Shown in pieces: positions 8,647 through 15,329 of a DNA stretch of 44,552 nt; positions within the stretch are counted from its first letter, which is position 1; each line of letters opens with the position of its first letter. This DNA is from Candidatus Omnitrophota bacterium (GTDB lineage: Bacteria > Omnitrophota > Gorgyraeia > Gygaellales > Profunditerraquicolaceae). Below the pieces are notes generated by a model that was given only the letters and a program-made list of their open reading frames with translations, searched no databases and had not been told where the DNA came from. Location: the NCBI GenBank assembly GCA_028716705.1, contig JAQUPI010000009.1:1-44552 (forward strand), in the 5' to 3' direction. The position numbers were made by a program, and so were the translations under genes.

Positions 8647-10001
8647 GCCTGATGCCGCTTATTTACCATATCGTATTCCAGTTTGATCAGTTCCGGGATG
8701 ATCCGGTCAAAATACTCCCTTTTACAGGATAAGGAAGAGAAATTCCCCCGTTCAAGATAAGAAAAGAGCCGGCATCCTCCCTGGCACATTGGTACATACG
8801 GACAATCCGGAGCGCATTTATCCCAGGCATCGATGTTCAGAAAGTCATCCCTCCGCTCGTTGAATCCCTCGTTACGCACATCTCCGACGGAGAATTCCGG
8901 ATAACCCAAAAGCGAATTGCATTTATAGATCAGGCCCTTCGGGTCAATGGTCACGCCGCCGTCTTGCATGGTCAAAGGGCAGGCATTGATCGCCAGGCCG
9001 GAAGTGCGCAGCTTAAGCCCCCTTTTCAATAATTCGCGCTTGATACCGACCACTTCCTTGAATAATCCGTCTTTTTCCAGAAAAGAAAGACAGTGGCTTA
9101 GTTCTACCGCGGAAGGATCCTTTTTCGGGCCTAAGCGCGGGACAATCGGAGCGAAGATCAGATAATCGAGTTTACGCAGCAGGCCTTCTTTCTCAAGATA
9201 ATCGAAGAGCGGATAAATATGCGGAAAATTATTCCGGTCGAAATTCCCGGCAATGGCCACCTTTACCTTATCGATGATACCCTTTATATTTTCTATGATC
9301 AGGTCAAAGGTGGGTTTGCCGTCGCTAAAGGGCCGGTTCTTATTGTGCGCTTCCCTGTCCCCGTCGAGGCTGATGCGCACCTCATCCAGGCCCACGGTCA
9401 AAAACTTTTCTATCAATTCCGGATAGATCAGGCTGCCGTTGGTGATGATCCCGAAGGAAAAATCGATCCTGTTTTTCCGCGCCCACTCCTGCATATGCCA
9501 GGAGATATCATAGATCGGCCGGATATTCAAGAGGGGCTCTCCGCCGTAGTAAACCAGGTAGATTTTCTTCAGGTTGCGCTTTTGCGCGTGGCGGATCAGC
9601 CATTGGATCACCAGGTCGCTCGTCTCTTTATCCATGAATACCCGCTCCCGCACCGAACCCTCGAAGCAATAGACACAGTTAAAATTACAACTGTAGGTAG
9701 TCAGGATAGTGGTTTCAAAGGTCAATTTATCCGACTCATACTTCAGCTGCCGGAAGAAATCCTTTAACTTGCGCTTCTCCTCTTCTTCATTCTCGACAAC
9801 GATCCCGTTCTCTTTTAAGGAGGCCAGGTAACCCCTGGTCACCAGACTTAGGTCCTTTATCTTCACTGTCTCGATCTTATCGAGGATATTCTTCAGTTCC
9901 GGGTTTATCTTGATCAACGCCTGCGTGCGCACGTTGAAGAGAAGATATCCGCCCGGATGCGGGTAATCCTTGACCCAGAGATTGAATTTAGATTGCTTCA
10001 T
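8643..10001 (-). CDS. Radical SAM/SPASM peptide maturase
   Basis: This 452-residue enzyme shows the three-part architecture of RiPP-modifying radical SAM proteins. Residues 1-90 resemble a peptide-recognition (PqqD-like) winged helix (YLLFNVRTQALIKINPEL, then LKENGIVVENEEEE). The radical SAM core has C105, C109 and C112 in CNFNCVYC and the YYGGEPLL segment. The C-terminal SPASM domain holds C341, C361 (GX4C motif GLIYKC), C396, C400, C406, C410 and C426, enough for two auxiliary iron-sulfur clusters. Such enzymes install thioether, C-C or related crosslinks in a short ribosomal peptide. The 31-residue peptide gene 84 bases upstream is the obvious substrate. No good ribosome binding site precedes the ATG at 10001. 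Its N-terminal pattern recalls, from memory, the group named geopeptide maturases; I cannot verify that here. Confidence 0.93.
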   Translation of the reverse strand: MKQSKFNLWVKDYPHPGGYLLFNVRTQALIKINPELKNILDKIETVKIKDLSLVTRGYLASLKENGIVVENEEEEKRKLKDFFRQLKYESDKLTFETTILTTYSCNFNCVYCFEGSVRERVFMDKETSDLVIQWLIRHAQKRNLKKIYLVYYGGEPLLNIRPIYDISWHMQEWARKNRIDFSFGIITNGSLIYPELIEKFLTVGLDEVRISLDGDREAHNKNRPFSDGKPTFDLIIENIKGIIDKVKVAIAGNFDRNNFPHIYPLFDYLEKEGLLRKLDYLIFAPIVPRLGPKKDPSAVELSHCLSFLEKDGLFKEVVGIKRELLKRGLKLRTSGLAINACPLTMQDGGVTIDPKGLIYKCNSLLGYPEFSVGDVRNEGFNERRDDFLNIDAWDKCAPDCPYVPMCQGGCRLFSYLERGNFSSLSCKREYFDRIIPELIKLEYDMVNKRHQA

Positions 10002-10046
10002 TTAATGAACAATTAAAATCAAATAAAAATTATGTTTTGCAGTAAA

Positions 10047-10066
10047 CTCTGGTCGGCCGCCCAGAG
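10047..10066 (-). promoter_or_regulatory. Hairpin between peptide gene and maturase gene
   Basis: CTCTGG and CCAGAG form a 6-bp stem around an inner CGGCCG; the whole 20-base element is a palindrome with one mismatched pair. It starts 19 bases after the peptide stop and is followed on the minus strand by TTTA and a generally T-rich stretch, but not by a true T-run. It could be a partial terminator or an mRNA-stability element that keeps peptide output above maturase output, or a DNA operator. The role is inferred. Confidence 0.5.
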
Positions 10067-10085
10067 AAATACCGCAAGGAATTAA

Positions 10086-10181
10086 CTACCTTATGCGTAG
10101 ACCTTCGGTTCCCGTTGGAAAACAGCAACCGCGCAAGCTCATTGCGGAAACATCATCCGTTCCTTTTGTGATTATCTCCAT
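10086..10181 (-). CDS. Candidate RiPP precursor peptide, 31 residues
   Basis: This short frame runs from ATG at 10181 to TAG at 10086. It is preceded by a very strong ribosome binding site (AAAGGAGGTGACA) that overlaps the last codons and TGA of the solute-binding protein; only two bases separate that stop from this start, so the two genes are translationally coupled. The peptide has an acidic/hydrophobic first half (MEIITKGTDDVSAM at 1-14) that could serve as leader. The second half has G18 followed by CCFPTGTE (19-26) and a basic end LRIR (28-31). C19 and C20 are its only cysteines and are the likely modification sites. It lies directly upstream of a radical SAM/SPASM maturase and ABC exporter. 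Membership of a known precursor family cannot be checked here, and the peptide's fate is inferred from context. Confidence 0.8.
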   Translation of the reverse strand: MEIITKGTDDVSAMSLRGCCFPTGTEGLRIR

Positions 10182-10183
10182 TG

Positions 10184-11779
10184 TCACCTCCTTTCGTTTT
10201 TTAGATACCAATCCTTTATCGTATAATAGGGCATATATAAGGTAAAGAATTCATCGACATTATCAAATTTTGCTGAAACTGCGTGAAATACATAAGGAAA
10301 ATAAAGGAAGCAGGCCGGCTGGTCCGCATATATAAGCTGGTGGATTTTTCGATAAATCTCTTCCCGCTCTTTTTTATCTAGTGTAACTTCTGCCAATTCA
10401 AATAATTTATCGACATTTTCGTTCTTAAAAATCCATAATTTAGAAATTCGTTCAGATTGTCTACCAAGCCAATATTCCAAACCAGCGCTTTCCGCATCAT
10501 CGCCTATAGCCATAGGGAAGCTTAACTGTGCCTGCGGCTTATTGTTTTCAAAAAATTCCTTAGTTAGTTTTTCTTCTCCGGTGCATAACACCACCTTAAT
10601 CTTTATACCAATTTCCTGGAGCTGCTGGCGAATAAGCATGATTATCTTCTGGTAAATCTCACTCCTTGTGTCCACTAACACTCTGAGTTCAAATTCTTCA
10701 CCGCTTCTTTCTAATATCCCATCGCCGTCACTATCTACCCATCCCGTTTCTTTCAATAATTTCTTTGCTTTTTCAGGATTATATTTATAAGTCTTAACAG
10801 CGGAATTAAATAATGACGACTCGGGATAAAACGGGCCGCTGCATTCTATGCCATAACCATAGGCTAATTTCTCAATTAATTCTTTTCTATTTATAGAATA
10901 GGCAACTGCTTCGCGTAAATTCTTGTCGCTTAATAAAGAGTTATCTATTTTATAGAAAATAGCGTAATAAGAATCTACTGGGAAAGCATAGGTTTTAAAT
11001 GAATCGTCGTTTTTTATCAATTCGTAATCTTCTCTTTCAATAAAAGTGGCGTAATTTACTTCCCCACGCATCAGCGCATTCCAGAGGCTGCTTGAATCTG
11101 GATAAACTTTGACGATAATCTTATCCAAATATGGCCTGCCTTCATAGTAATCCACATTATATTCTAACGCGATCTGCTCGTCCTTCAATTCTTTGAATTT
11201 GAACGGCCCGGTGCCTATCGGATGAAAATTAAAAGCGTTGTTTTTTAATGATCCTCTTTCAAGGATATGCTTAGGAACTACCTCTCTGGTTAATCTATAA
11301 ATGAATGACGCGGAAGGTTTCTTTAAAATTATTCGGAAAGTATATTTATCATCTGCCTGAAAATCGCCGGCCAATTCAAAAATTTGGCGAAAGGGAGAAT
11401 CCGTACCCGGATCTATGATCTTATCGTAAGTGAATTTTACGTCATCAGCAGTACATTCAACGCCGTCATGAAAACGTACTCCTTTTCTTAAATGAAAAGT
11501 ATAAATCAGTCCGTCAGCGGATATATCCCAGCTCTCTGCCAGATCCGGATCAATTTCTCCTTCGGAGTTTAGCCGCACTAGGCGGTTAAAGATCAAATCC
11601 TGCAAAGACATGGAAACGCTGGTGGTAGTGATAAGCGGATTGATAATGGTGGGTTTATTGCGGGTGCCCCAGATAAGCGTACCGCCGTATGGTTTTCCCT
11701 TGGGGACTTCTTTGGTCGCGCCTTCGGCTTCGGCAATGGTAAGTGTGAGCATGATCAGCAGGCTGGTTATGATACGCAT
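10184..11779 (-). CDS. Extracellular solute-binding protein, family 5 (oligopeptide/nickel type)
   Basis: This 531-residue protein has a secretion signal in the first ~21 residues (MRIITSLLIMLTLTIAEAEG); no lipobox cysteine is seen. The mature part begins with GGTLIWGTRNKPTIINPL and has the family-5 core LVRLNSEGEIDPDLAESWDISADGLIYTFHLRKGVRFHDG, as in DppA/OppA proteins that capture peptides, heme or metal chelates in the periplasm. No DppBCDF-type permease or ATPase genes occur in the window, so it is unlikely to be part of a complete local uptake system. It is the first gene after a predicted sigma-54 promoter, and its stop codon lies inside the ribosome binding site of the 31-residue peptide gene. 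This points to binding or sensing of the peptide product. That role is inferred. Confidence 0.93.
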   Translation of the reverse strand: MRIITSLLIMLTLTIAEAEGATKEVPKGKPYGGTLIWGTRNKPTIINPLITTTSVSMSLQDLIFNRLVRLNSEGEIDPDLAESWDISADGLIYTFHLRKGVRFHDGVECTADDVKFTYDKIIDPGTDSPFRQIFELAGDFQADDKYTFRIILKKPSASFIYRLTREVVPKHILERGSLKNNAFNFHPIGTGPFKFKELKDEQIALEYNVDYYEGRPYLDKIIVKVYPDSSSLWNALMRGEVNYATFIEREDYELIKNDDSFKTYAFPVDSYYAIFYKIDNSLLSDKNLREAVAYSINRKELIEKLAYGYGIECSGPFYPESSLFNSAVKTYKYNPEKAKKLLKETGWVDSDGDGILERSGEEFELRVLVDTRSEIYQKIIMLIRQQLQEIGIKIKVVLCTGEEKLTKEFFENNKPQAQLSFPMAIGDDAESAGLEYWLGRQSERISKLWIFKNENVDKLFELAEVTLDKKEREEIYRKIHQLIYADQPACFLYFPYVFHAVSAKFDNVDEFFTLYMPYYTIKDWYLKNERR

Positions 11780-11797
11780 CTCTCACCTTCTTAATTA

Positions 11798-11813
11798 AGC
11801 AAATTCTATGCCA
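11798..11813 (-). promoter_or_regulatory. Predicted sigma-54 (-24/-12) promoter of the peptide operon
   Basis: The minus strand reads TGGCATAGAATTTGCT. The GG and GC doublets have exactly the 10-base separation of the sigma-54 consensus (TGGCAC-N5-TTGCW), and the only core mismatch is T for C in the -24 element. Transcription would begin near 11787, giving a very short leader (GGTGAGAG) before the ATG of the solute-binding protein at 11779. A sigma-54 activator gene lies 2 kb upstream. Confidence 0.75.
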
Positions 11814-11835
11814 AAGGCCGTAAAGAATAAGTTAC

Positions 11836-11862
11836 CAGGAGATCCCCGGCGGGGATATCCTG
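11836..11862. repeat. 12-bp dyad between TonB receptor gene and sigma-54 promoter
   Basis: CAGGAGATCCCC and GGGGATATCCTG are inverted copies with one mismatch around a GGC centre. The centre is about 60 bases upstream of the predicted transcription start. It could be an additional regulator site, or a hairpin at the end of the TonB-receptor transcript. The sequence after it on the minus strand (GTAACTTATTCTTT) is not a proper T-run, so I do not call it a terminator. Confidence 0.45.
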
Positions 11863-11901
11863 ATAAGCGATGGAATACTCTAAAGAGCGGGGTAAATATC
11901 G

Positions 11902-11919
11902 CGCACAGTTAACTGTGCG
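11902..11919. promoter_or_regulatory. Perfect 18-bp palindrome, candidate activator-binding (enhancer) site
   Basis: CGCACAGTTAACTGTGCG is a perfect palindrome about 120 bases upstream of the predicted sigma-54 transcription start. That is the usual distance for NtrC-class activators, which bind palindromes of 16-18 bp. No T-run follows on either strand, so a terminator is unlikely. The activator encoded at 13861-15228 is the obvious candidate to bind it. Confidence 0.55.
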
Positions 11920-11938
11920 ATCTCTTGCATCTATGCAT

Positions 11939-13831
11939 CTACCATTCTATGGCCGCACCGCCCTCAAAATATCTCTTCGGGGCGGGAAAGAAGTAATCCG
12001 ACCAGTACCTGCTGTCAAAAAGATTATAGATATTCAGAAAGAAGGTCAAGGCCTTGACCTTTTGCGAGGCCTTTAAGTCAAAGATAAATTTCCTATCTTT
12101 AGGCTGAAATATCTCGTAGGTATTATTCCAGTAATCGTAACGGCCGTTAAGGTAAAACGTAAAACCGGTTTTGCCCTTATAATCAAGCCCTAAGTCAAAA
12201 CTCTGCCTGGGGCTTCCCGCGTCCTGTACGGTCTGCCGGGTTGCCCTGTCTTCGATATCGTTAAAGGCCGCGGAGGCGAAAAGATCCAAACTTTCGAACA
12301 GCTCATATCCGGCCCGCGCCTCTACTCCCTGCCTTCTGAATTTCTGGAAATTCTTCTGGATCCATTCTCCCTGGGCGTTCGCGGCGCCCGAGATAGCATC
12401 CTTAACATCCTGCCTGTATAAGGAAAGCTTAAGCCATAAGGGAGAAAGGGCCCGGCTCTCCGCGCCCAGTTCATATACCCGGGCACGCTCCGGCTTGATC
12501 TGCGGATTATCCCCGGTAACCCCGGGAGAAACTCCGGCGTAATACTTCCAGAGTAAAGGCGGCGCGTTAAAAGCGCGGGAGAAGTTGAAACGGACCAGGG
12601 TATCCTTAAACTCCTCAAAATGGTATACGAACCCGGCAGACGGGCTGAACGCGCTGCCAAATTCGCTATTGTCGTCGAAACGTAACCCTGAATTCAAGTC
12701 CCAGGGCCCCAATTTCAAAGTATAGTTCGCGAAAGGCGCCTGTAAGTACAGGCTTTTGGCTTCTTCCAGGTACGTTGTCTTGAGAACATCGTAATCCGAA
12801 TCAAAGCCTACAGTCAGCAAGTCTTTCCCGCGGGGATGGGCCGAGGCGACCGCGCTTATCTCATAAAGCACATCCCTGCTCCTGACTACGTCGGGAGGCG
12901 CGTCTGTTAGCGGGACATCTGTCGCTACAGAAGAAAAATTCTTGGTGATAATGTCCTGGCGCGAATTTTTGAAGTCCACATTTAGATCCGCTCCTTGAAA
13001 TTTCTTATTCCAGCCGAATTTCCCATACTGGACCCGGTAAGGCGCCGCCGACCAGGTCCCGTCGGGGAATTCCCCGCTGTTTGCATCGCCCTGGCTAAAA
13101 CCGAATGACCCGGCTATTTTGCCTTTCTCCCGCAGATCATAAGAGAGCTTGCCGAATGCCTTTTTCTCCAGCACGTCGTCTCTCGGGCCTTTTCCTCCTG
13201 AATCCATATAACTGGAAAAAAGATAATACCCCAGGCCCGCGGCTTTTCCGGAGAGGTCAAAACTCTCTTTTTTGGTGCTGAATCCCGCGTATGAAGAAGT
13301 GACCTTGCCTTTAGGGACCAGCTTATTTCCTGTATCCTTGGTGATCACGTTTATAACACCTCCGAGGCTTGATCCCCAGGCGCTGGAGGCAGGCCCTTTG
13401 ACGACCTCTATCCTGGAGATATCTTCGATGGGGAACTTGGCGGGGTTGACCTGTCCCGATGCTTGAGTATTTAAAGGTATCCCGTCGATCATTACCCTTA
13501 CCTGGCGGGAAGCGGAACCCTGGATACTAATGGAAGTCGCGCGGCCAAAACCGCGGCGGGGGTCGATATAAATACCCGGGAGATAATTGAGGGCCTCGCT
13601 TAAATCTCTGGCAGGCAAAAGATTTAATTCTTCCCCGGTGATCACCTCTACGTTTTCGGATACCCGGCTTAAACCAAGGGGAGCCCTGCGGCTGGTTATT
13701 ACTATCCTCTCTAATTCAACTTCTTTTTCCTGAGCTTGAGCGTTTCGCGGCAGGACGATAGCCAGCCCCGTAAATAAGACCGCTCCGGCCAGATTGATCC
13801 GGGTAGATATCACTGAAGGTCTTTTACTCAC
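11939..13831 (-). CDS. TonB-dependent outer-membrane receptor (BtuB/FepA-like)
   Basis: This 630-residue protein has a signal peptide cleaved after about residue 33 (PRNAQA/QEKEV) and a TonB-box-like segment (LERIVITSRR at about 39-48). A plug domain follows at about 50-165 (LSEALNYLPGIYIDPRRGFG, VMIDGIPLNTQ, IEVVKGPASSAWGSSLGGVINVITK), then a 22-strand-type barrel ending in an aromatic tail (GGAAIEW). The start is GTG at 13831 with AAGG five bases upstream. Receptors of this type import large or scarce ligands such as cobalamin, metal-siderophores and other metallophores. It lies 29 bases after the sigma-54 activator and just upstream of the peptide operon. Specificity cannot be read from sequence; the length is near BtuB, but I see no cobalamin riboswitch. 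Confidence 0.93.
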   Translation of the reverse strand: MSKRPSVISTRINLAGAVLFTGLAIVLPRNAQAQEKEVELERIVITSRRAPLGLSRVSENVEVITGEELNLLPARDLSEALNYLPGIYIDPRRGFGRATSISIQGSASRQVRVMIDGIPLNTQASGQVNPAKFPIEDISRIEVVKGPASSAWGSSLGGVINVITKDTGNKLVPKGKVTSSYAGFSTKKESFDLSGKAAGLGYYLFSSYMDSGGKGPRDDVLEKKAFGKLSYDLREKGKIAGSFGFSQGDANSGEFPDGTWSAAPYRVQYGKFGWNKKFQGADLNVDFKNSRQDIITKNFSSVATDVPLTDAPPDVVRSRDVLYEISAVASAHPRGKDLLTVGFDSDYDVLKTTYLEEAKSLYLQAPFANYTLKLGPWDLNSGLRFDDNSEFGSAFSPSAGFVYHFEEFKDTLVRFNFSRAFNAPPLLWKYYAGVSPGVTGDNPQIKPERARVYELGAESRALSPLWLKLSLYRQDVKDAISGAANAQGEWIQKNFQKFRRQGVEARAGYELFESLDLFASAAFNDIEDRATRQTVQDAGSPRQSFDLGLDYKGKTGFTFYLNGRYDYWNNTYEIFQPKDRKFIFDLKASQKVKALTFFLNIYNLFDSRYWSDYFFPAPKRYFEGGAAIEW

Positions 13832-13860
13832 TAATCCTTGGCTTTAATTATCTCTTACTA

Positions 13861-15228
13861 TTATTTTTTCAGGCCCATGCTCTTCATCTTATTAAAGAGC
13901 GCATTGCGGTGGATGCCCAATAACCTGGCTGCCTTGGTTTGATTTCCGCTTACACGCTCTAATACCCCTTCGATATACTGCTTCTCGAAGTCCTTGCTTG
14001 CCTGCTTTAGCGCCCCGCCCCCGCCGAGCTTCTTTTCTATGCTGCCTTTTATAAACAGATCAAAAGGCAAATCCTTGGCAGTTATGAGCTTGCCGTCCTT
14101 TAAGGCTGCCAGCCGCTCGATAATATTCTTTAATTCACGGACATTCCCGGGCCAGTCGTATTCCAAGAGGCAATCCATGGCTTCTTTCGTCAAGCCTACG
14201 ATGTCTTTTCTAAACGCCTGGTTGTATCTTTTTAGAAAATATTCCACGAGCAACGGTATATCTTCCCTGCGTTCCCTTAAGGCGGGTAAGTTGACGGGGA
14301 CCACGTTCAAGCGGTAATATAGATCCTCCCTGAACTTCTCGCTATTGGCCGCGCTCTTCAAATCGGTATTCGTCGCCGAAATAATGCGCACGTCCACCTT
14401 GATCAGTTTATTCCCGCCGAGCCTCCTGATCTCCTTTTCTTCCAGCGCCCTCAGGAGATTGGCCTGGACATCCAATCTTAATCCGGAAATTTCGTCAAGG
14501 AAGAGAGTCCCTTCATCAGCCAATTCGAACATCCCCAGTTTCTGGCTGGTGGCATCGGTAAAAGCGCCCTTTTCGTGCCCGAAAAGCTCGCTCTCGAGGA
14601 GGTTTTCCGGGATCGCGGCGCAGTTGATAGGTATGAACGGCTTTTGTTTCCGGGGGCCGCGGAAGTGTATTGCCCGGGCGATCAACTCCTTTCCCGTGCC
14701 GCTTTCTCCAAAGATCAATACTGTAGCGTTGGTCTGGCTTACCTTTTCGATTATTTCGAATACCTCTCTGATCTTAGGGCTTCTGCCTATGATATTATCA
14801 AACCCGGCTTCCTCGCGCTGCCAACGCAGGTAAATCACTTCCCTGATCAGCCTATCCTGTTCTAAGGCCTTGCGCGCCACGGTGATCACTTCTTCCATGT
14901 CGAACGGCTTGGTAATGTAATTGCAGGCTCCTGACTGCATAGCTTCAACCGCCCTTCGCGCGCTGTCAGTGGCCGTCGCCATGATCACGGAAAGATTCTT
15001 GTCGTATTCTTTGATCTTGCGCAACACCTGCATGCCGTCCATGTCAGGAAGGGCGATATCCAGGAAGACAAGGCGCACCTGTTCGGCGGCGATCTTTTCC
15101 AGCGCTTCCTTGCCGCTCCTGGCGGTGGAGACCGTGAATTCCTCTTCTAATATAGCCGTCAGCGATTCCAGCACCGCCGGCTCGTCGTCAACGACTAAAA
15201 CAACAGGCAGATTTTTCTCTTTTTTCAT
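13861..15228 (-). CDS. NtrC-family sigma-54-dependent response regulator
   Basis: This 455-residue regulator has a receiver domain (residues 8-120, DDE at 14-16, phospho-acceptor D57, lysine in ITKPFD). A central AAA+ domain carries Walker A GESGTGKE at 174-181, the sigma-54-contact loop GAFTDA at 221-226, Walker B LFLDEI at 242-247 and WPGNVREL further on. A C-terminal Fis-type helix-turn-helix ends the protein (NQTKAARLLGIHRNALFNKM). The contact loop has D in place of the second G of GAFTGA, a variant also found in working activators. It is preceded by an extended -10 promoter and heads a probable two-gene unit with the TonB receptor. The sigma-54 promoter and 18-bp palindrome upstream of the peptide operon make that operon its likely target. 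Its kinase is not obvious; the dCache or the PAS kinase could serve. Confidence 0.94.
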   Translation of the reverse strand: MKKEKNLPVVLVVDDEPAVLESLTAILEEEFTVSTARSGKEALEKIAAEQVRLVFLDIALPDMDGMQVLRKIKEYDKNLSVIMATATDSARRAVEAMQSGACNYITKPFDMEEVITVARKALEQDRLIREVIYLRWQREEAGFDNIIGRSPKIREVFEIIEKVSQTNATVLIFGESGTGKELIARAIHFRGPRKQKPFIPINCAAIPENLLESELFGHEKGAFTDATSQKLGMFELADEGTLFLDEISGLRLDVQANLLRALEEKEIRRLGGNKLIKVDVRIISATNTDLKSAANSEKFREDLYYRLNVVPVNLPALRERREDIPLLVEYFLKRYNQAFRKDIVGLTKEAMDCLLEYDWPGNVRELKNIIERLAALKDGKLITAKDLPFDLFIKGSIEKKLGGGGALKQASKDFEKQYIEGVLERVSGNQTKAARLLGIHRNALFNKMKSMGLKK

Positions 15229-15254
15229 GAAGTTTCCGTCCCCGATTTTAAATT

Positions 15255-15263
15255 ATTATACCA
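15255..15263 (-). promoter_or_regulatory. Extended -10 promoter upstream of the sigma-54 activator gene
   Basis: The minus strand reads TGGTATAAT, an exact TGn extension plus consensus TATAAT, with a predicted start near 15248 and about 20 bases of leader before the ATG at 15228. No convincing -35 hexamer is seen at 17 bases, which is normal for extended -10 promoters. Confidence 0.6.
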
Positions 15264-15329
15264 CATAAGGAGCGTTATTGGCGATATCTTATCCAATAGG
15301 CGGGAACTTGTTTTTCTGAACTATGGGAT

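Noticed and set aside
10184-11779. Ordinary oligopeptide uptake operon
   Set aside because: The binding protein has no permease or ATPase genes beside it. The only ABC protein nearby is an exporter-type half transporter.
11902-11919. 18-bp palindrome as a terminator of the TonB receptor gene
   Set aside because: No T-run follows on the minus strand and the spacing to the sigma-54 promoter fits an activator site better.
11926-11941. 8-base tandem duplication (TGCATCTA twice) at the end of the TonB receptor gene as an attachment site
   Set aside because: Too short, no integrase or element boundary nearby; probably replication slippage.
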